A stretch of DNA of 64,000 nucleotides from Leifsonia aquatica H1aii. Lineage in GTDB: Bacteria > Actinomycetota > Actinomycetes > Actinomycetales > Microbacteriaceae. The stretch covers positions 124,001-188,000 of the forward strand of contig NZ_AYMR01000018.1 in the NCBI RefSeq assembly GCF_000633535.1. The letters are read 5' to 3'. Positions 27,019 through 35,656 of the stretch are shown here, piece by piece; within the stretch, counting starts at the first letter, position 1; each line of letters opens with the position of its first letter. Both the position numbers and the translations under genes were made by a program. Under the pieces are notes generated by a model. That model saw only the letters and a list, made by a program, of their open reading frames with translations. It ran no database searches and was not told where the DNA came from.

Positions 27019-27042
27019 TGGTCCGACCATGTGGTCCGACCA
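27019..27042. promoter_or_regulatory. Twin FadR-type operators
   Basis: TGGTCCGACCA occurs exactly at 27019-27029 and 27032-27042, 13 bp apart, 12-35 nt upstream of the regulator start. Each matches the TNGTNNNACNA consensus known for FadR-subfamily regulators. Autoregulation of the regulator/oxidase operon is inferred. Confidence 0.85.
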
Positions 27043-27067
27043 CACTAGCACGCGCTGCGCCGGCGCA

Positions 27068-27126
27068 TCGAGGCGGCGAAAGTTCCGCCTCCTCGCGTCG
27101 AGACGGCCGACCATTCGCCGCCTCGA
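27068..27126. terminator. Inverted repeat after the MFS gene
   Basis: 13-bp perfect arms TCGAGGCGGCGAA (27068-27080) and complement (27114-27126) with a 33-nt centre. It lies 14 nt beyond the stop of the minus-strand MFS gene and upstream of the FadR promoter, so it probably separates the two transcripts. The left arm shares CATCGAGGCGGCG with the terminator at 34470. Confidence 0.6.
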
Positions 27127-27139
27127 CGGGCGGGAGGGG

Positions 27140-28585
27140 TCAGTCGGCGGTGGCGGGCTGGTGGCCGAGCTCGACGTCCTCGACGCGCGAGCGCGGCATC
27201 GCGATGCCGGCGACGATGGTGAGCACCGCGGCGATGGCGACGGCGACGAACACCGCGGTCGACGCGGTCTGCACGGTGCCTGGATCGTGCGCTCCGCCCG
27301 CGGACGCGGCGATGATGCCGTTCGCGATCGCACCGAACAGGGCGACTCCGACGGCGCTGCCGATGGAGCGGGAGAACATGTTCGCGCCGGTGACCACGCC
27401 GCGCTCGTTCCAGGCCACGCTCGACTGTGCGGCGATCAGCGTCGGGGTGGCGACCAGTCCCATCCCGAGCCCGACCACGAAGCAGCTGATCGCGACGAAC
27501 CAGACGCTCGGGTGCACCGAGGTCACCGCCAGGGCGAGCGCCCCGACGATCGCGATGGAGGTGCCGAGCAGGGCGGTGCTGCGGAACCCGATCCGCAGGT
27601 AGAACCGTCCGGAGAGGCTGGCCGCGACCGGCCAGCCCAGGGTGAGGGCGGCGACGGCGAGCCCGGCCACCAGCGGGGAGGCCCCGGTCGTCGACTCGAG
27701 GTAGGTCGGCACGTACGAGGTCAGCCCGATCAGGATCGCACCGATGCCGAGCGAGATCAGGGTCGTGGTGACCAGCAGCCGGCGGGAGAACACCCACAGC
27801 GGCAGGATGGGCTCCGCCGCCCGCCGCTCGACGAGCAGGAACGCGATCAGCAGCAGCCCGCCGAGGACGAACGCCCCGATGCTCCAGACGGAGTCCCAGG
27901 CCCAGGCCTGGCCGCCCTCGAGCACGGCCAGGATCAGCAGGCTCATCCCGACCGTCAGCAGGGTCGCCCCCGCGTAGTCGATCCGGTGCGGCCGGCGCTC
28001 GACGTTCTCGTGGAAGTTGCGCACGAGCATCCATCCGGCGAGCAGGCAGAGCGGGATGTTGACGAAGAAGATCCACCGCCAGGTGGTGAACTGCGAGAAG
28101 ACACCGCCGAGTGTCGGGCCCACCACCGAGGAGATGGCCCACACGCTCGCCAGGTAGCCCTGCACCTTCGCGCGCTCGGCGATCGTGTAGATGTCGCCGG
28201 CGATGGTGATCGCGATCGGCTGGATGGCTCCGGCGCCGAGGCCCTGCACGACACGGAACGCGATCAGGGCGGGCATGCTCCACGCGAACCCGGCGAGGAT
28301 CGACCCGAGCAGGAAGAGCCCGATGCCGACGAGCACGAGCGGCTTGCGGCCGACGGTGTCGGCCAGCTTGGCGTAGACGGGGACGGACACGGCCTGGGCG
28401 AGCAGGTACACCGAGAATAGCCAGGGGAACTGCGAGAACCCGCCGAGGTCGGTCACGATCGAGGGCACGGCGGTCGCGAGGATCGTGGAGTCGATCGCCA
28501 CGAGCCCGGTCGTGAGCATGAGGGCGATGAGGACGGGGCCGCGTTCCGAGCGGAAGCCGACGCTCGCGTGGGTGGGTTGGTTCAC
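27140..28585 (-). CDS. MFS multidrug exporter, DHA2-type
   Basis: About 481 residues, 14 spans. The first span contains TGLVAIDSTILATAVPSI, motif A is AKLADTVGRKPLV, and the span-5 motif C-like segment is ISSVVGPTLGGVF. The start is uncertain: GTG 28585 is the first credible codon, though GGAGG lies 14 nt upstream. The frame extends further without a better site. Divergent from the ArsR-type regulator at 28728, which probably controls it. Confidence 0.88.
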   Translation of the reverse strand: MNQPTHASVGFRSERGPVLIALMLTTGLVAIDSTILATAVPSIVTDLGGFSQFPWLFSVYLLAQAVSVPVYAKLADTVGRKPLVLVGIGLFLLGSILAGFAWSMPALIAFRVVQGLGAGAIQPIAITIAGDIYTIAERAKVQGYLASVWAISSVVGPTLGGVFSQFTTWRWIFFVNIPLCLLAGWMLVRNFHENVERRPHRIDYAGATLLTVGMSLLILAVLEGGQAWAWDSVWSIGAFVLGGLLLIAFLLVERRAAEPILPLWVFSRRLLVTTTLISLGIGAILIGLTSYVPTYLESTTGASPLVAGLAVAALTLGWPVAASLSGRFYLRIGFRSTALLGTSIAIVGALALAVTSVHPSVWFVAISCFVVGLGMGLVATPTLIAAQSSVAWNERGVVTGANMFSRSIGSAVGVALFGAIANGIIAASAGGAHDPGTVQTASTAVFVAVAIAAVLTIVAGIAMPRSRVEDVELGHQPATAD

Positions 28586-28691
28586 GTGTGTGAACAACGC
28601 CTCCGACGGAGGGGCATTCCCGAAAGGAGGGGATCCCTCGCCTCGTGACGCGAGCGGCTCTCCCGTCGCGGCGCGGGGGAGGCGAGGCGGC

Positions 28692-28727
28692 TTGACGTGA
28701 AAGAACGGGGCGCGGACAATGTGAAAC
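28692..28727 (+). promoter_or_regulatory. Promoter of the ArsR/MFS operon
   Basis: -35 TTGACG (28692-28697), 17-nt spacer, -10 GACAAT (28715-28720), then 7 nt to the ATG, which predicts leaderless mRNA. A GAAA...TTTC inverted repeat (GAAACATGTCTTTC) spans the start codon, and a second GTGAAAG lies just after the -35: possible autoregulatory sites. Confidence 0.65.
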
Positions 28728-29411
28728 ATGTCTTTCAGACCTCCGGAACGACGCACGGTCACCGATCCGCGAGCCCTCCGCGCGCTCGCGCATCCGCTGC
28801 GCCTCGCGCTGCTCGACCACCTGATGGCCTTCGGTCCGCGCACCGCGAGCGAGTGCGCCGAGGTCGTCGGCTCGACGCCGTCCAACTGCAGCTACCACCT
28901 GCGCGCGCTCGCGCGCTTCGGGCTGGTGGAGGCGGTGGAGGCCGCCGACGGTCGCGAGCGGCCCTGGCAGTCCACCGCGACCGGTCTCGCCTTCGGGCGC
29001 ACCGAGGACCCGGGATTCCGGCTCGGCTCCGACACCGCGGAGCGCCTGCTCGCCGATCGGCAGATCGACGACGAGGCCGCACTCGCGCATCGCGCGCTCG
29101 CCCAGCGCGACGATCAGCCCGAGGAGTGGCGCGACGCGAGCATGCTCACCGGGTACGCCCTGCGGCTCACCTCCGCGGAGCTCCGGGAGCTCGGCGGCAA
29201 GCTCGACGCGCTCATCCGCCCCTACATCGGGCTGACCCGGCCGGACGCCCCCGACGACGCCGAGGTGGTCGCCCTCCAGCTCAGCGCGTTCCGCCACCCG
29301 GATGCTCCACTCGCCCCGGGCGCCGCCGACCGCCGGAGCGCCGCCGACCGCCGAGATGGCGACCCGGGCCGGGATGGCGACCCGGGCCAGGATGCGGAGG
29401 GCCGGCCGTGA
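28728..29411 (+). CDS. ArsR-like winged-helix regulator
   Basis: 227 residues. HTH_20-type domain at residues ~14-85 (LRALAHPLRLALLDHLM, recognition helix SNCSYHLRALARFGLVE). The C-terminal half is helical, ending in a low-complexity tail with duplicated segments DRRSAADRR and DGDPGRDGDPGQ that mirror DNA repeats. Its stop overlaps the start of the next MFS gene (GTGA), so they are co-translated. Probably controls this exporter and the divergent one. Confidence 0.88.
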   Translation: MSFRPPERRTVTDPRALRALAHPLRLALLDHLMAFGPRTASECAEVVGSTPSNCSYHLRALARFGLVEAVEAADGRERPWQSTATGLAFGRTEDPGFRLGSDTAERLLADRQIDDEAALAHRALAQRDDQPEEWRDASMLTGYALRLTSAELRELGGKLDALIRPYIGLTRPDAPDDAEVVALQLSAFRHPDAPLAPGAADRRSAADRRDGDPGRDGDPGQDAEGRP

Positions 29412-30688
29412 CCTCCCGCTCGCCGCTCTTCCGCCGCGACTACGCACTGATCTGGACGGCCGGACTCGTCTCCGACACCGGCGACTGGCTGCTGATGATC
29501 GCGCTGCCGCTGTTCGCCTTCGCCGCGACCGGCTCGGCGCTCGGCGCCTCGACCGTCTTCCTGGTCGAGCTGATCCCCGTGCTGCTCCTGGGCACCTTCC
29601 TGGGCGTCTTCGTCGACCGCTGGGACCGTCGTCGCACGATCATCGTGACCTCGCTGCTGCAGGCGGTCGTGCTTCTGCCGTTGCTGGCCGCCTCCGCCGA
29701 CCGGATGTGGATCGTCTACGCCGTGGCCGGCGTCGAGGCGGTGCTCGGGGCCGTCATCAACCCCGCGAGGCAGGCGCTCGTCCCGAGCCTGGTCGAGCCG
29801 GACCAGCTCGCGCGCGGCAACGCCCTCATCGCGGTGAGCGACAGCATCGCGCGCCTGGTCGGCTCGCCGATCGGCGGTCTGGCGTTCGCCGTCTCCGGTC
29901 TGCCGGGCGTCGTCATCGCCGATGCCGCGACGTTCCTCGTGACGGCGCTGCTCGTGCTGCTCATGCGCCGGCCCCGGCCGCGTGCCGACACGCTCGACGC
30001 GGACGCGCCCGCGATCGCCGTCGAGCGCCGGCTGCTGCGGGACTGGGTGGAGGGCCTCGTGCTGATCGCCCGCTCCGGGACCCTGCGAACCCTCGCAGCG
30101 ATCACTGCGCTGGGCAGCGTCTCGCAGGGGCTCTTCCTCGTCCTCTTCATCGTGTACGTGACGCAGGAGCTCGGGGCGGGGGAGGGCGGCGTCGGCCTGC
30201 TGCGCGGTGTGCAGGCGATCGGCGGCGTGCTCGGCGGCCTCCTCTCCGGGGTGCTGGTGCGCCGGCTGAGCCCGCGGATGCTGGTGGGCGGCGGGTACCT
30301 CGTCTTCGGTCTGCTCTCCCTGATCACCTGGAACCTCGCCCCGGTCACCACGGCCCTCGGCGTCTACGCCGGCCTGTTCATCGCGATGGGCATCCCCGCC
30401 GTCGCCACCGCGACCGGCGAGATCACACTGGTGCAGACCGGAACCCCGCCGCACGCACTGGGACGGGTGATCGCCGCGATGACGACCGTCGGCGGCGCCG
30501 CCCAGGGCGTCGGCCTGCTGGCGGGCGGCCTGCTCGCCGAGCACATCGACGTGGTCGCCATCCTCGACGGACAGGCGGCGCTCTACCTGGCGTGCGGCGT
30601 CCTCGCCGCCGTCGCCCTGCGACCGCCGGCTCCCGTATTGCCGCGAAACCCGCCCGGGTTGCCGGGCGTTTCGGAGATTCGCACGTAG
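29408..30688 (+). CDS. MFS transporter (MefA/enterobactin-exporter-like)
   Basis: 426 residues, 12 spans, with FRRDYALIWTAGLVSDTGDW at the start and the motif-A variant GVFVDRWDRRRTI, typical of the MFS_3 group that includes macrolide and siderophore exporters. The GTG start overlaps the regulator stop by 4 nt. The TAG stop doubles as the -10 box of the following gene. Substrate unknown. Confidence 0.9.
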   Translation: MTSRSPLFRRDYALIWTAGLVSDTGDWLLMIALPLFAFAATGSALGASTVFLVELIPVLLLGTFLGVFVDRWDRRRTIIVTSLLQAVVLLPLLAASADRMWIVYAVAGVEAVLGAVINPARQALVPSLVEPDQLARGNALIAVSDSIARLVGSPIGGLAFAVSGLPGVVIADAATFLVTALLVLLMRRPRPRADTLDADAPAIAVERRLLRDWVEGLVLIARSGTLRTLAAITALGSVSQGLFLVLFIVYVTQELGAGEGGVGLLRGVQAIGGVLGGLLSGVLVRRLSPRMLVGGGYLVFGLLSLITWNLAPVTTALGVYAGLFIAMGIPAVATATGEITLVQTGTPPHALGRVIAAMTTVGGAAQGVGLLAGGLLAEHIDVVAILDGQAALYLACGVLAAVALRPPAPVLPRNPPGLPGVSEIRT

Positions 30689-30697
30689 GGTGTCGGT

Positions 30698-33600
30698 GTG
30701 TGGCGACTGGATAGGAAGAACGAGGACGACCTGGTCGGGGCCGGTCCCGCGGACGACGACGCCCTGCATCCGGTCGCGAACTCGACCGCGCCGCATCAGC
30801 TGAGCCTCGGTGACCCGACGCTCGTCGCCGGCAACATCGCCGACCCGGTGCGCACGCGCTGGCAGGACGAGATCGCGTCCATCGGCGGCGTCTCGCCGCT
30901 GCTGCACTTCGAGGACAGCCCTCGCGCACGGATCGAGCTGAGCACCACGCACCCGGGCGGACTGCCGCAGTTCATCACGGGCAAGAGCACCCTCCTGTCG
31001 AGCCTGATCCGCGACGAGCTGGCGCTGCGCACCGCCCGCGCGGCGGCGAACGCGATCACGACCAAGGGCATCGAGCTGCGCACGGTGCGCGGGATCGAGT
31101 CGGTCCATCTGGCGATCGGGCTGGCGCAGTGGCGGCACGGCGGCGATGAGCTGACCGCGCCCATCCTGCTGCGCCCGATGGCGATCCGCCGCTACGGCCG
31201 CGACTTCGAGCTGAAGCTGAAGGGCCAGCCGTTCCTGAACCCGGAGCTCTCCCGCGCTCTCGCGGAGCAGTTCCAGATCACGCTCGACGCCGACGCCTTC
31301 GTCGCGCTCGCCCTCAACAACGGGGTCTTCAAACCGCAGCCGGTCATCGACCGCCTGCGCGGCCTCACCTCCCACCTGCCCTGGTTCAACGTGCAGCCGC
31401 GCCTGGTCGTCTCGTCGTTCGCCGATGTCGCCCCGGCCCTGCGGGCGGAGGCGGAGGACCTCGACACGACGCTGCTCAACGCCCTCGCCGGCAACCCGTC
31501 GGCGCGCACCACGATCGAGAGCGCGTTCAACCCGGTGGAGCACATCCGCCAGGATGAGCGACCGCCCGCGACCGACACCCTCCTGCTCGACGCCGACGAG
31601 GAGCAGGAGACCGTCGTCGCGCAGATCGCGGCCGGCAACTCGCTCGTCGTGAAGACCCTCCCCGGCACCGGCGGCACGCAGACCGTGGTGAACGCGATCG
31701 GCGCGCTGGTCGCCCAGCACAAGCGCGTGCTCGTCGTGAGCCCGCGTCGCTCGAGCCTCGACGACATCGCCCAACGGCTCACCAGCGTCGGCCTGCCCGG
31801 CCTCGCGGTCACGCCGCGCACCCTGCGCCGCGACCTCGTGCAGTCGATCGGACGCAACGAGAAGGCGACGCAGCCCCGCGTCACCGACGTCGACGAAGCC
31901 CTCGTGCGCCTGCGCAAGGTGCTGCTCGACTACCGCTCCGCCCTCGGTCGCCGCGACCCGGTGCTGAAGGTGTCCGTGCTCGACGCGCTGCGCGAGCTCT
32001 CGCGCCTCGCCCTGCTGCCGTCGCCGCCCTCGACGACGGCGCGACTCGGCCGCACCTCGATCGAAGCGCTCGCCGTCGACCGCGCCGCCGCCTCCGACGC
32101 GCTGATCCGCGCCGCCCGCCTCGGCGAGTTCCGCTACGGCCCGAACGACTCGCCCTGGTACGGAGCCTCGTTCACTACGACGGAGGAGGGGCGCGCCGCC
32201 CACGACCTCGCCAAGAAGCTCAACCGCGCGGAGCTGCCCCGCCTGATCGATCGCGCCCGCGCGCTCATCGGCCAGACCCGGATGCGCCCGTTCGAGTCGA
32301 TCGCCGAGCTCGGCGTCTACCTGCGGCTGCTGCTCGACATCCGGGAGACGCTCGACCGCTTCACGCCGGCCGTGTTCGACCGCTCGCTCGCCGAGCTGAT
32401 CGCCGCGACCGCGTCGCGCCGCGAGTCCGCGACGATGACCGGTGCGAACCGGCGCCGGCTGCGTAAGCTGGCGTTGGAGTACGTGCGTCCGGGCGTCCAC
32501 GTGACCGACCTCAACGAGAGCCTGCGGCGCATCCAGCAGCAGCGCATCCTCTGGAACCGCTTCGCCGTCGCCGGTGTCGTGCCGGAGGTGCCGGTCGGCA
32601 TCGCCGACGTGCAGGTGGCCTATCAGCGGGTCGCGGAGGACCTCGCCCGCCTCGACATCCCGTTGCGCCGCACCGGGACGCCCCAGTCGCTCGCTGCCCT
32701 GCCGATCGAGGTGCTCACCCGCCAGATCGCCGGCCTCGCGGCCGAGTCCGAGGTGCTCGCCAACCTCCAGGAGCGCACCGCCCTGCTGGGCCAGCTGCGC
32801 GACCTCGATCTCGACCCGCTCATCCAGGACCTCTCGGTGCGCCACGTGCCCGAGTCGCAGGTGAGCGCCGAGCTCGAACTGGCGTGGTGGCAGTCGGTGC
32901 TGGAGTCGCTGCTCGCCGCCGACCGCGCCCTCCTGAACGCGAACACCGGGGTGCTCGACCGGCTGGAGGCCGACTTCCGTCTCGTCGACGAGGCCCATGC
33001 CTCCGCGACGGGCAAGCAGCTCGCCTGGCTCCTGGCCGAGACCTGGAAGATCGGCATCGTCGACTGGCCGGACGAGGCCGCCGCGCTGAAACGCCTGCTC
33101 AAGGCGGGGCAGCCGACCGCCGCCTCCCTCGACGCCGCGGCCCCGCACCTGTCGCGCCCGCTCGCCCCCGTGTGGCTGATCTCGCCGTACGAGGTGCCGG
33201 AGCTGGGCTCGGACCTGCCGTTCGACGCGGTCGTGCTCGTCGACGCCGGCGCATCCACGCTCGCCGAGAACATCCCGGTGCTGCGCCGGGCGAAGCAGCT
33301 GGTCGCGTTCGGCGACCCGGTCACCCAGACCCCGTCGCGCTTCGACATCGGCGTGCACGAGTACGGATCGTCGTTCGAGGGCAGCACCGACGACGTGGAC
33401 GCGATGCACGCGGACTCGGCGCTCGCGCGCCTCGCCGAGCTGCTCCCGGTCTACACGCTCAAGCGCAGCTACCGGGCCGGCGGCGAGGACCTCGCCGAGC
33501 TGGTCAACCGGCGCTTCTACGGCGGCATGATCGACTCCCTGCCGTGGGCGGGCACCTACCTCGGCCACGGCAGCCTCGCACTGCACTACGTGAGCGGCGG

Positions 33601-34459
33601 GCAGGGCATGCCCGACAGCGACACCGGAGCGGTGGAGAGCACCGACGCCGAGGTCGCCAAGGTCGTCGAGCTCGTCCTGCAGCACGCCGTCGAGCGGCCG
33701 CGCGAGTCCCTGATGGTCATCTCGGCCAGCGACCGCCACGCGGTGCGGGTCAACCAGGCCGTGCTCGCGGCCTTCGCCAAGCGCACCGACCTCGCCGACT
33801 TCATCCTCGGCGACCGGGCCGAGCCGTTCACCGTCGTGACGCTCGACCAGTCCGTCGGGCAGAGCCGCGACCGCGTCATCTTCTCCATCGGCTACGGCCG
33901 CACTCCGCACGGACGCCTGCTGTCGAACTTCGGCGCCCTCGCGGAGCCGGGTGGGGACCGTCTGCTCGCGATCGGCATGACGCGCGCCCGCCGCGGCATG
34001 GACATCGTGTCCTGCTTCAAGCCGGACGACATCGACGAGACCCGGATGCGGCACGGCATCGCCGCGCTCGCGCAGGTACTGGGGGAGGCCGACGAGATCC
34101 AGGCGGCGGCCCCCGAGCACCTGAGCCCCGACTCCGATCCGATGATCATCGACCTGGCCAAGCGGCTGGCCCGGCGCGGGCTGGACGTGCATCTCGGCTA
34201 CCGCGGCAAGCTGACGCTGATCGCCTCGCACGAGGGCCGCGCCGTGGTCGTCGAGACGGACGACGACGTGAACACCGGCAGCCTCCGCGAGTCGCTGCGC
34301 CTGCGTCCCGACGTGCTGCGCCGCCTCGGCTGGCACTACCTCCGGGTGCACAGCTTCGAACTGTTCGCCGACCCGGACGCGGTGGCCCTGCGCATCGCCC
34401 GCCTGATCGGCTCCGTCGAGCCGGGCACCGAGACGGCACCCATCACCATCCCGGCCTGA
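30698..34459 (+). CDS. Superfamily 1 helicase-nuclease homologue with degenerate active sites
   Basis: 1,253 residues. The order follows DUF4011/Upf1-like helicases fused to a Vsr/DUF559-type nuclease: N-terminal PLLHFEDSPRARIEL (~68), P-loop region (~319), helicase core to ~1110, nuclease-like end (~1150-1240). Key residues are changed: the P-loop is LPGTGGTQT (Gly326 where GTGK has Lys), Walker B reads VVLVDAGAS (~849) instead of DEAS, motif III is GDPVTQTP, and the nuclease ETDDD stretch lacks the upstream Asp strand. GMTRARR resembles motif VI. The frame is long, intact and unbroken, so the protein is kept but probably not a normal ATPase. Leaderless: TAGGGT (30686-30691) overlaps the previous stop. 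Confidence 0.85.
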   Translation: MWRLDRKNEDDLVGAGPADDDALHPVANSTAPHQLSLGDPTLVAGNIADPVRTRWQDEIASIGGVSPLLHFEDSPRARIELSTTHPGGLPQFITGKSTLLSSLIRDELALRTARAAANAITTKGIELRTVRGIESVHLAIGLAQWRHGGDELTAPILLRPMAIRRYGRDFELKLKGQPFLNPELSRALAEQFQITLDADAFVALALNNGVFKPQPVIDRLRGLTSHLPWFNVQPRLVVSSFADVAPALRAEAEDLDTTLLNALAGNPSARTTIESAFNPVEHIRQDERPPATDTLLLDADEEQETVVAQIAAGNSLVVKTLPGTGGTQTVVNAIGALVAQHKRVLVVSPRRSSLDDIAQRLTSVGLPGLAVTPRTLRRDLVQSIGRNEKATQPRVTDVDEALVRLRKVLLDYRSALGRRDPVLKVSVLDALRELSRLALLPSPPSTTARLGRTSIEALAVDRAAASDALIRAARLGEFRYGPNDSPWYGASFTTTEEGRAAHDLAKKLNRAELPRLIDRARALIGQTRMRPFESIAELGVYLRLLLDIRETLDRFTPAVFDRSLAELIAATASRRESATMTGANRRRLRKLALEYVRPGVHVTDLNESLRRIQQQRILWNRFAVAGVVPEVPVGIADVQVAYQRVAEDLARLDIPLRRTGTPQSLAALPIEVLTRQIAGLAAESEVLANLQERTALLGQLRDLDLDPLIQDLSVRHVPESQVSAELELAWWQSVLESLLAADRALLNANTGVLDRLEADFRLVDEAHASATGKQLAWLLAETWKIGIVDWPDEAAALKRLLKAGQPTAASLDAAAPHLSRPLAPVWLISPYEVPELGSDLPFDAVVLVDAGASTLAENIPVLRRAKQLVAFGDPVTQTPSRFDIGVHEYGSSFEGSTDDVDAMHADSALARLAELLPVYTLKRSYRAGGEDLAELVNRRFYGGMIDSLPWAGTYLGHGSLALHYVSGGQGMPDSDTGAVESTDAEVAKVVELVLQHAVERPRESLMVISASDRHAVRVNQAVLAAFAKRTDLADFILGDRAEPFTVVTLDQSVGQSRDRVIFSIGYGRTPHGRLLSNFGALAEPGGDRLLAIGMTRARRGMDIVSCFKPDDIDETRMRHGIAALAQVLGEADEIQAAAPEHLSPDSDPMIIDLAKRLARRGLDVHLGYRGKLTLIASHEGRAVVVETDDDVNTGSLRESLRLRPDVLRRLGWHYLRVHSFELFADPDAVALRIARLIGSVEPGTETAPITIPA

Positions 34460-34469
34460 GCGCGTCATC

Positions 34470-34500
34470 GAGGCGGCGGATTCTCCGCCGCCTCCGTGTT
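34470..34500 (+). terminator. Intrinsic terminator after the helicase-like gene
   Basis: GAGGCGGCGGA-TTC and its 11-nt complement (34470-34494) form a tight hairpin followed by CGTGTTTT, starting 10 nt after the stop codon. A rare terminator here with a T-run. Confidence 0.85.
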
Positions 34501-34545
34501 TTCGCGTGCACTTTCCGCCGTCTCGGTGGCGGCTACGCTGGAGGG

Positions 34546-34731
34546 ATGAGCGAGAGCACCCCGGGGCGTCCTGCTGCGCGCCGTCATCGGCGCGTGCAGC
34601 GCGCGGGCGCGCCCGGTGCGGATCCCACGCCGCAGGTGCGCGCGGAGCCCGCTCAGGAGGACTCGGACCACACGCCGTCGTTCGGCTCGAACGACGAACA
34701 GCTGCGACGGGACGTGCCGCCGCACTACTGA
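34546..34731 (+). CDS. Small basic/acidic protein, unknown
   Basis: 61 residues. An Arg-rich first half (RPAARRHRRVQRAG) is followed by an acidic polar second half ending NDEQLRRDVPPHY. GGAGGG is directly before the ATG and TACGCT is 6 nt upstream as a possible leaderless -10. No membrane span. The NDE..L..D.PPHY ending is, as far as I recall, common in short Microbacteriaceae proteins, but no function is known. Confidence 0.65.
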   Translation: MSESTPGRPAARRHRRVQRAGAPGADPTPQVRAEPAQEDSDHTPSFGSNDEQLRRDVPPHY

Positions 34732-34763
34732 CCCGCGGCGCGGGACGCGCGGTCGGCGCCGCG

Positions 34764-35201
34764 TCAGGCCTGCGGGTCGGAGTGCTTGCCGGCCGCCTGC
34801 GGCGGCGCCTGCTGGGCCTGCAGGAGGTCGCGGATCTCGGTGAGCAGATCGAGCTCGGTGATGGGCGCGTCGGGCTCGACCACGCCCTTCTTGCGGAGGC
34901 GCTCGGCGCGCTCCTTGATGGTGTTGAGCGGGTACACGAACACGAAGTACACGACGGCGGCGATGATGACGAAGTTGAGGATCGCGCCGATGATCGCCCC
35001 GAACTTGATGTCCGAGCCGTTCAGAGTGACGATGAGGGCCTCGTCGAGGCCGTTCTTCTGCATGAACGCGGCGATCAGCGGGTTGATCAGGTTGTTCACG
35101 ATCGCGGTCACGACCGCGGTGAACGCGGCGCCGATGACCACGGCGACCGCCAGATCGATCACGTTTCCGCGGAGGATGAACTCTTTGAAGCCTTTGATCA
35201 C
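34764..35201 (-). CDS. mscL: Large-conductance mechanosensitive channel MscL
   Basis: 145 residues. Homopentameric membrane channel that opens under osmotic downshock. The signature N terminus FKEFILRGNVIDLAVAVVIG is followed by the first pore span, the periplasmic loop (GSDIKFGAIIGAILNF) and the second span, then a charged C-terminal helix (KERAERLRKK). GTG 35201 is chosen for AAAGGAT 6 nt upstream and the exact family N terminus. Last gene of the FTHF-cyclo-ligase / FmdB / mscL cluster. Confidence 0.96.
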   Translation of the reverse strand: MIKGFKEFILRGNVIDLAVAVVIGAAFTAVVTAIVNNLINPLIAAFMQKNGLDEALIVTLNGSDIKFGAIIGAILNFVIIAAVVYFVFVYPLNTIKERAERLRKKGVVEPDAPITELDLLTEIRDLLQAQQAPPQAAGKHSDPQA

Positions 35202-35247
35202 GATCGATCCTTTCGCCGGTGGTGCCGCTGCTGGGATGGGGTCGAGC

Positions 35248-35616
35248 TCAGGAGGAGGAACCGCCCGAGGAGGTGCTGCCGGAGGAGGACGCCCCTCCGG
35301 CCGAGGAGCCTCCCGACGAGGAGGATCCCGAGGACGAGGATCCGGACGACGAGCCGCCCGACGACGAGCCGCCGGACGACGAGCCGCCGGACGACGAGCC
35401 GCCGGACGACGAGCCCCCCGACACTCCTGAACTCTTCGTACCACGGGAGTCGGTCCGGTAGAAGCCGGAGCCGTTGAAGGTCACCCCGACCGCGCCGAAC
35501 ACCTTGCGCAGGCTGCCGCCGCAGACCGGGCAGACCGTCAGGGCGTCGTCGGTGAACGCCTGCTGGGCGTCGAAGGTGTGGCCGCAGTCGCGGCAGGCGT
35601 AAGAGTAGGTGGGCAT
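35248..35616 (-). CDS. FmdB-type zinc-ribbon protein with Gly-Ser repeat tail
   Basis: 122 residues. The N-terminal half is the FmdB zinc ribbon: MPTYSYACRDCGHTF and CPVCGGSLRKVF supply the four metal-binding cysteines. The second half is a GGSSS repeat tail (about 10 copies), encoded by a GACGAGCCGCCGGAC-like tandem DNA repeat, flexible and probably variable in length. Family role is not firmly known; it is often encoded beside 5-formyl-THF cyclo-ligase, as here. Confidence 0.9.
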   Translation of the reverse strand: MPTYSYACRDCGHTFDAQQAFTDDALTVCPVCGGSLRKVFGAVGVTFNGSGFYRTDSRGTKSSGVSGGSSSGGSSSGGSSSGGSSSGGSSSGSSSSGSSSSGGSSAGGASSSGSTSSGGSSS

Positions 35617-35656
35617 CAGTTTCCGCTTGGTCGGGTGCGTCGCTCGGTCGGGTGCG

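Noticed and set aside
29222-34468. A 1,748-codon open frame on the minus strand
   Set aside because: It lies antisense to the helicase-like gene and its regulators. Its composition (Arg, Gly, Val, Gln, no hydrophobic core pattern) is that of a shadow frame in high-GC coding sequence.
35219-35461. Plus-strand frame coding a Pro/Glu/Asp repeat protein
   Set aside because: Antisense image of the FmdB GGSSS tail; no start site or family.
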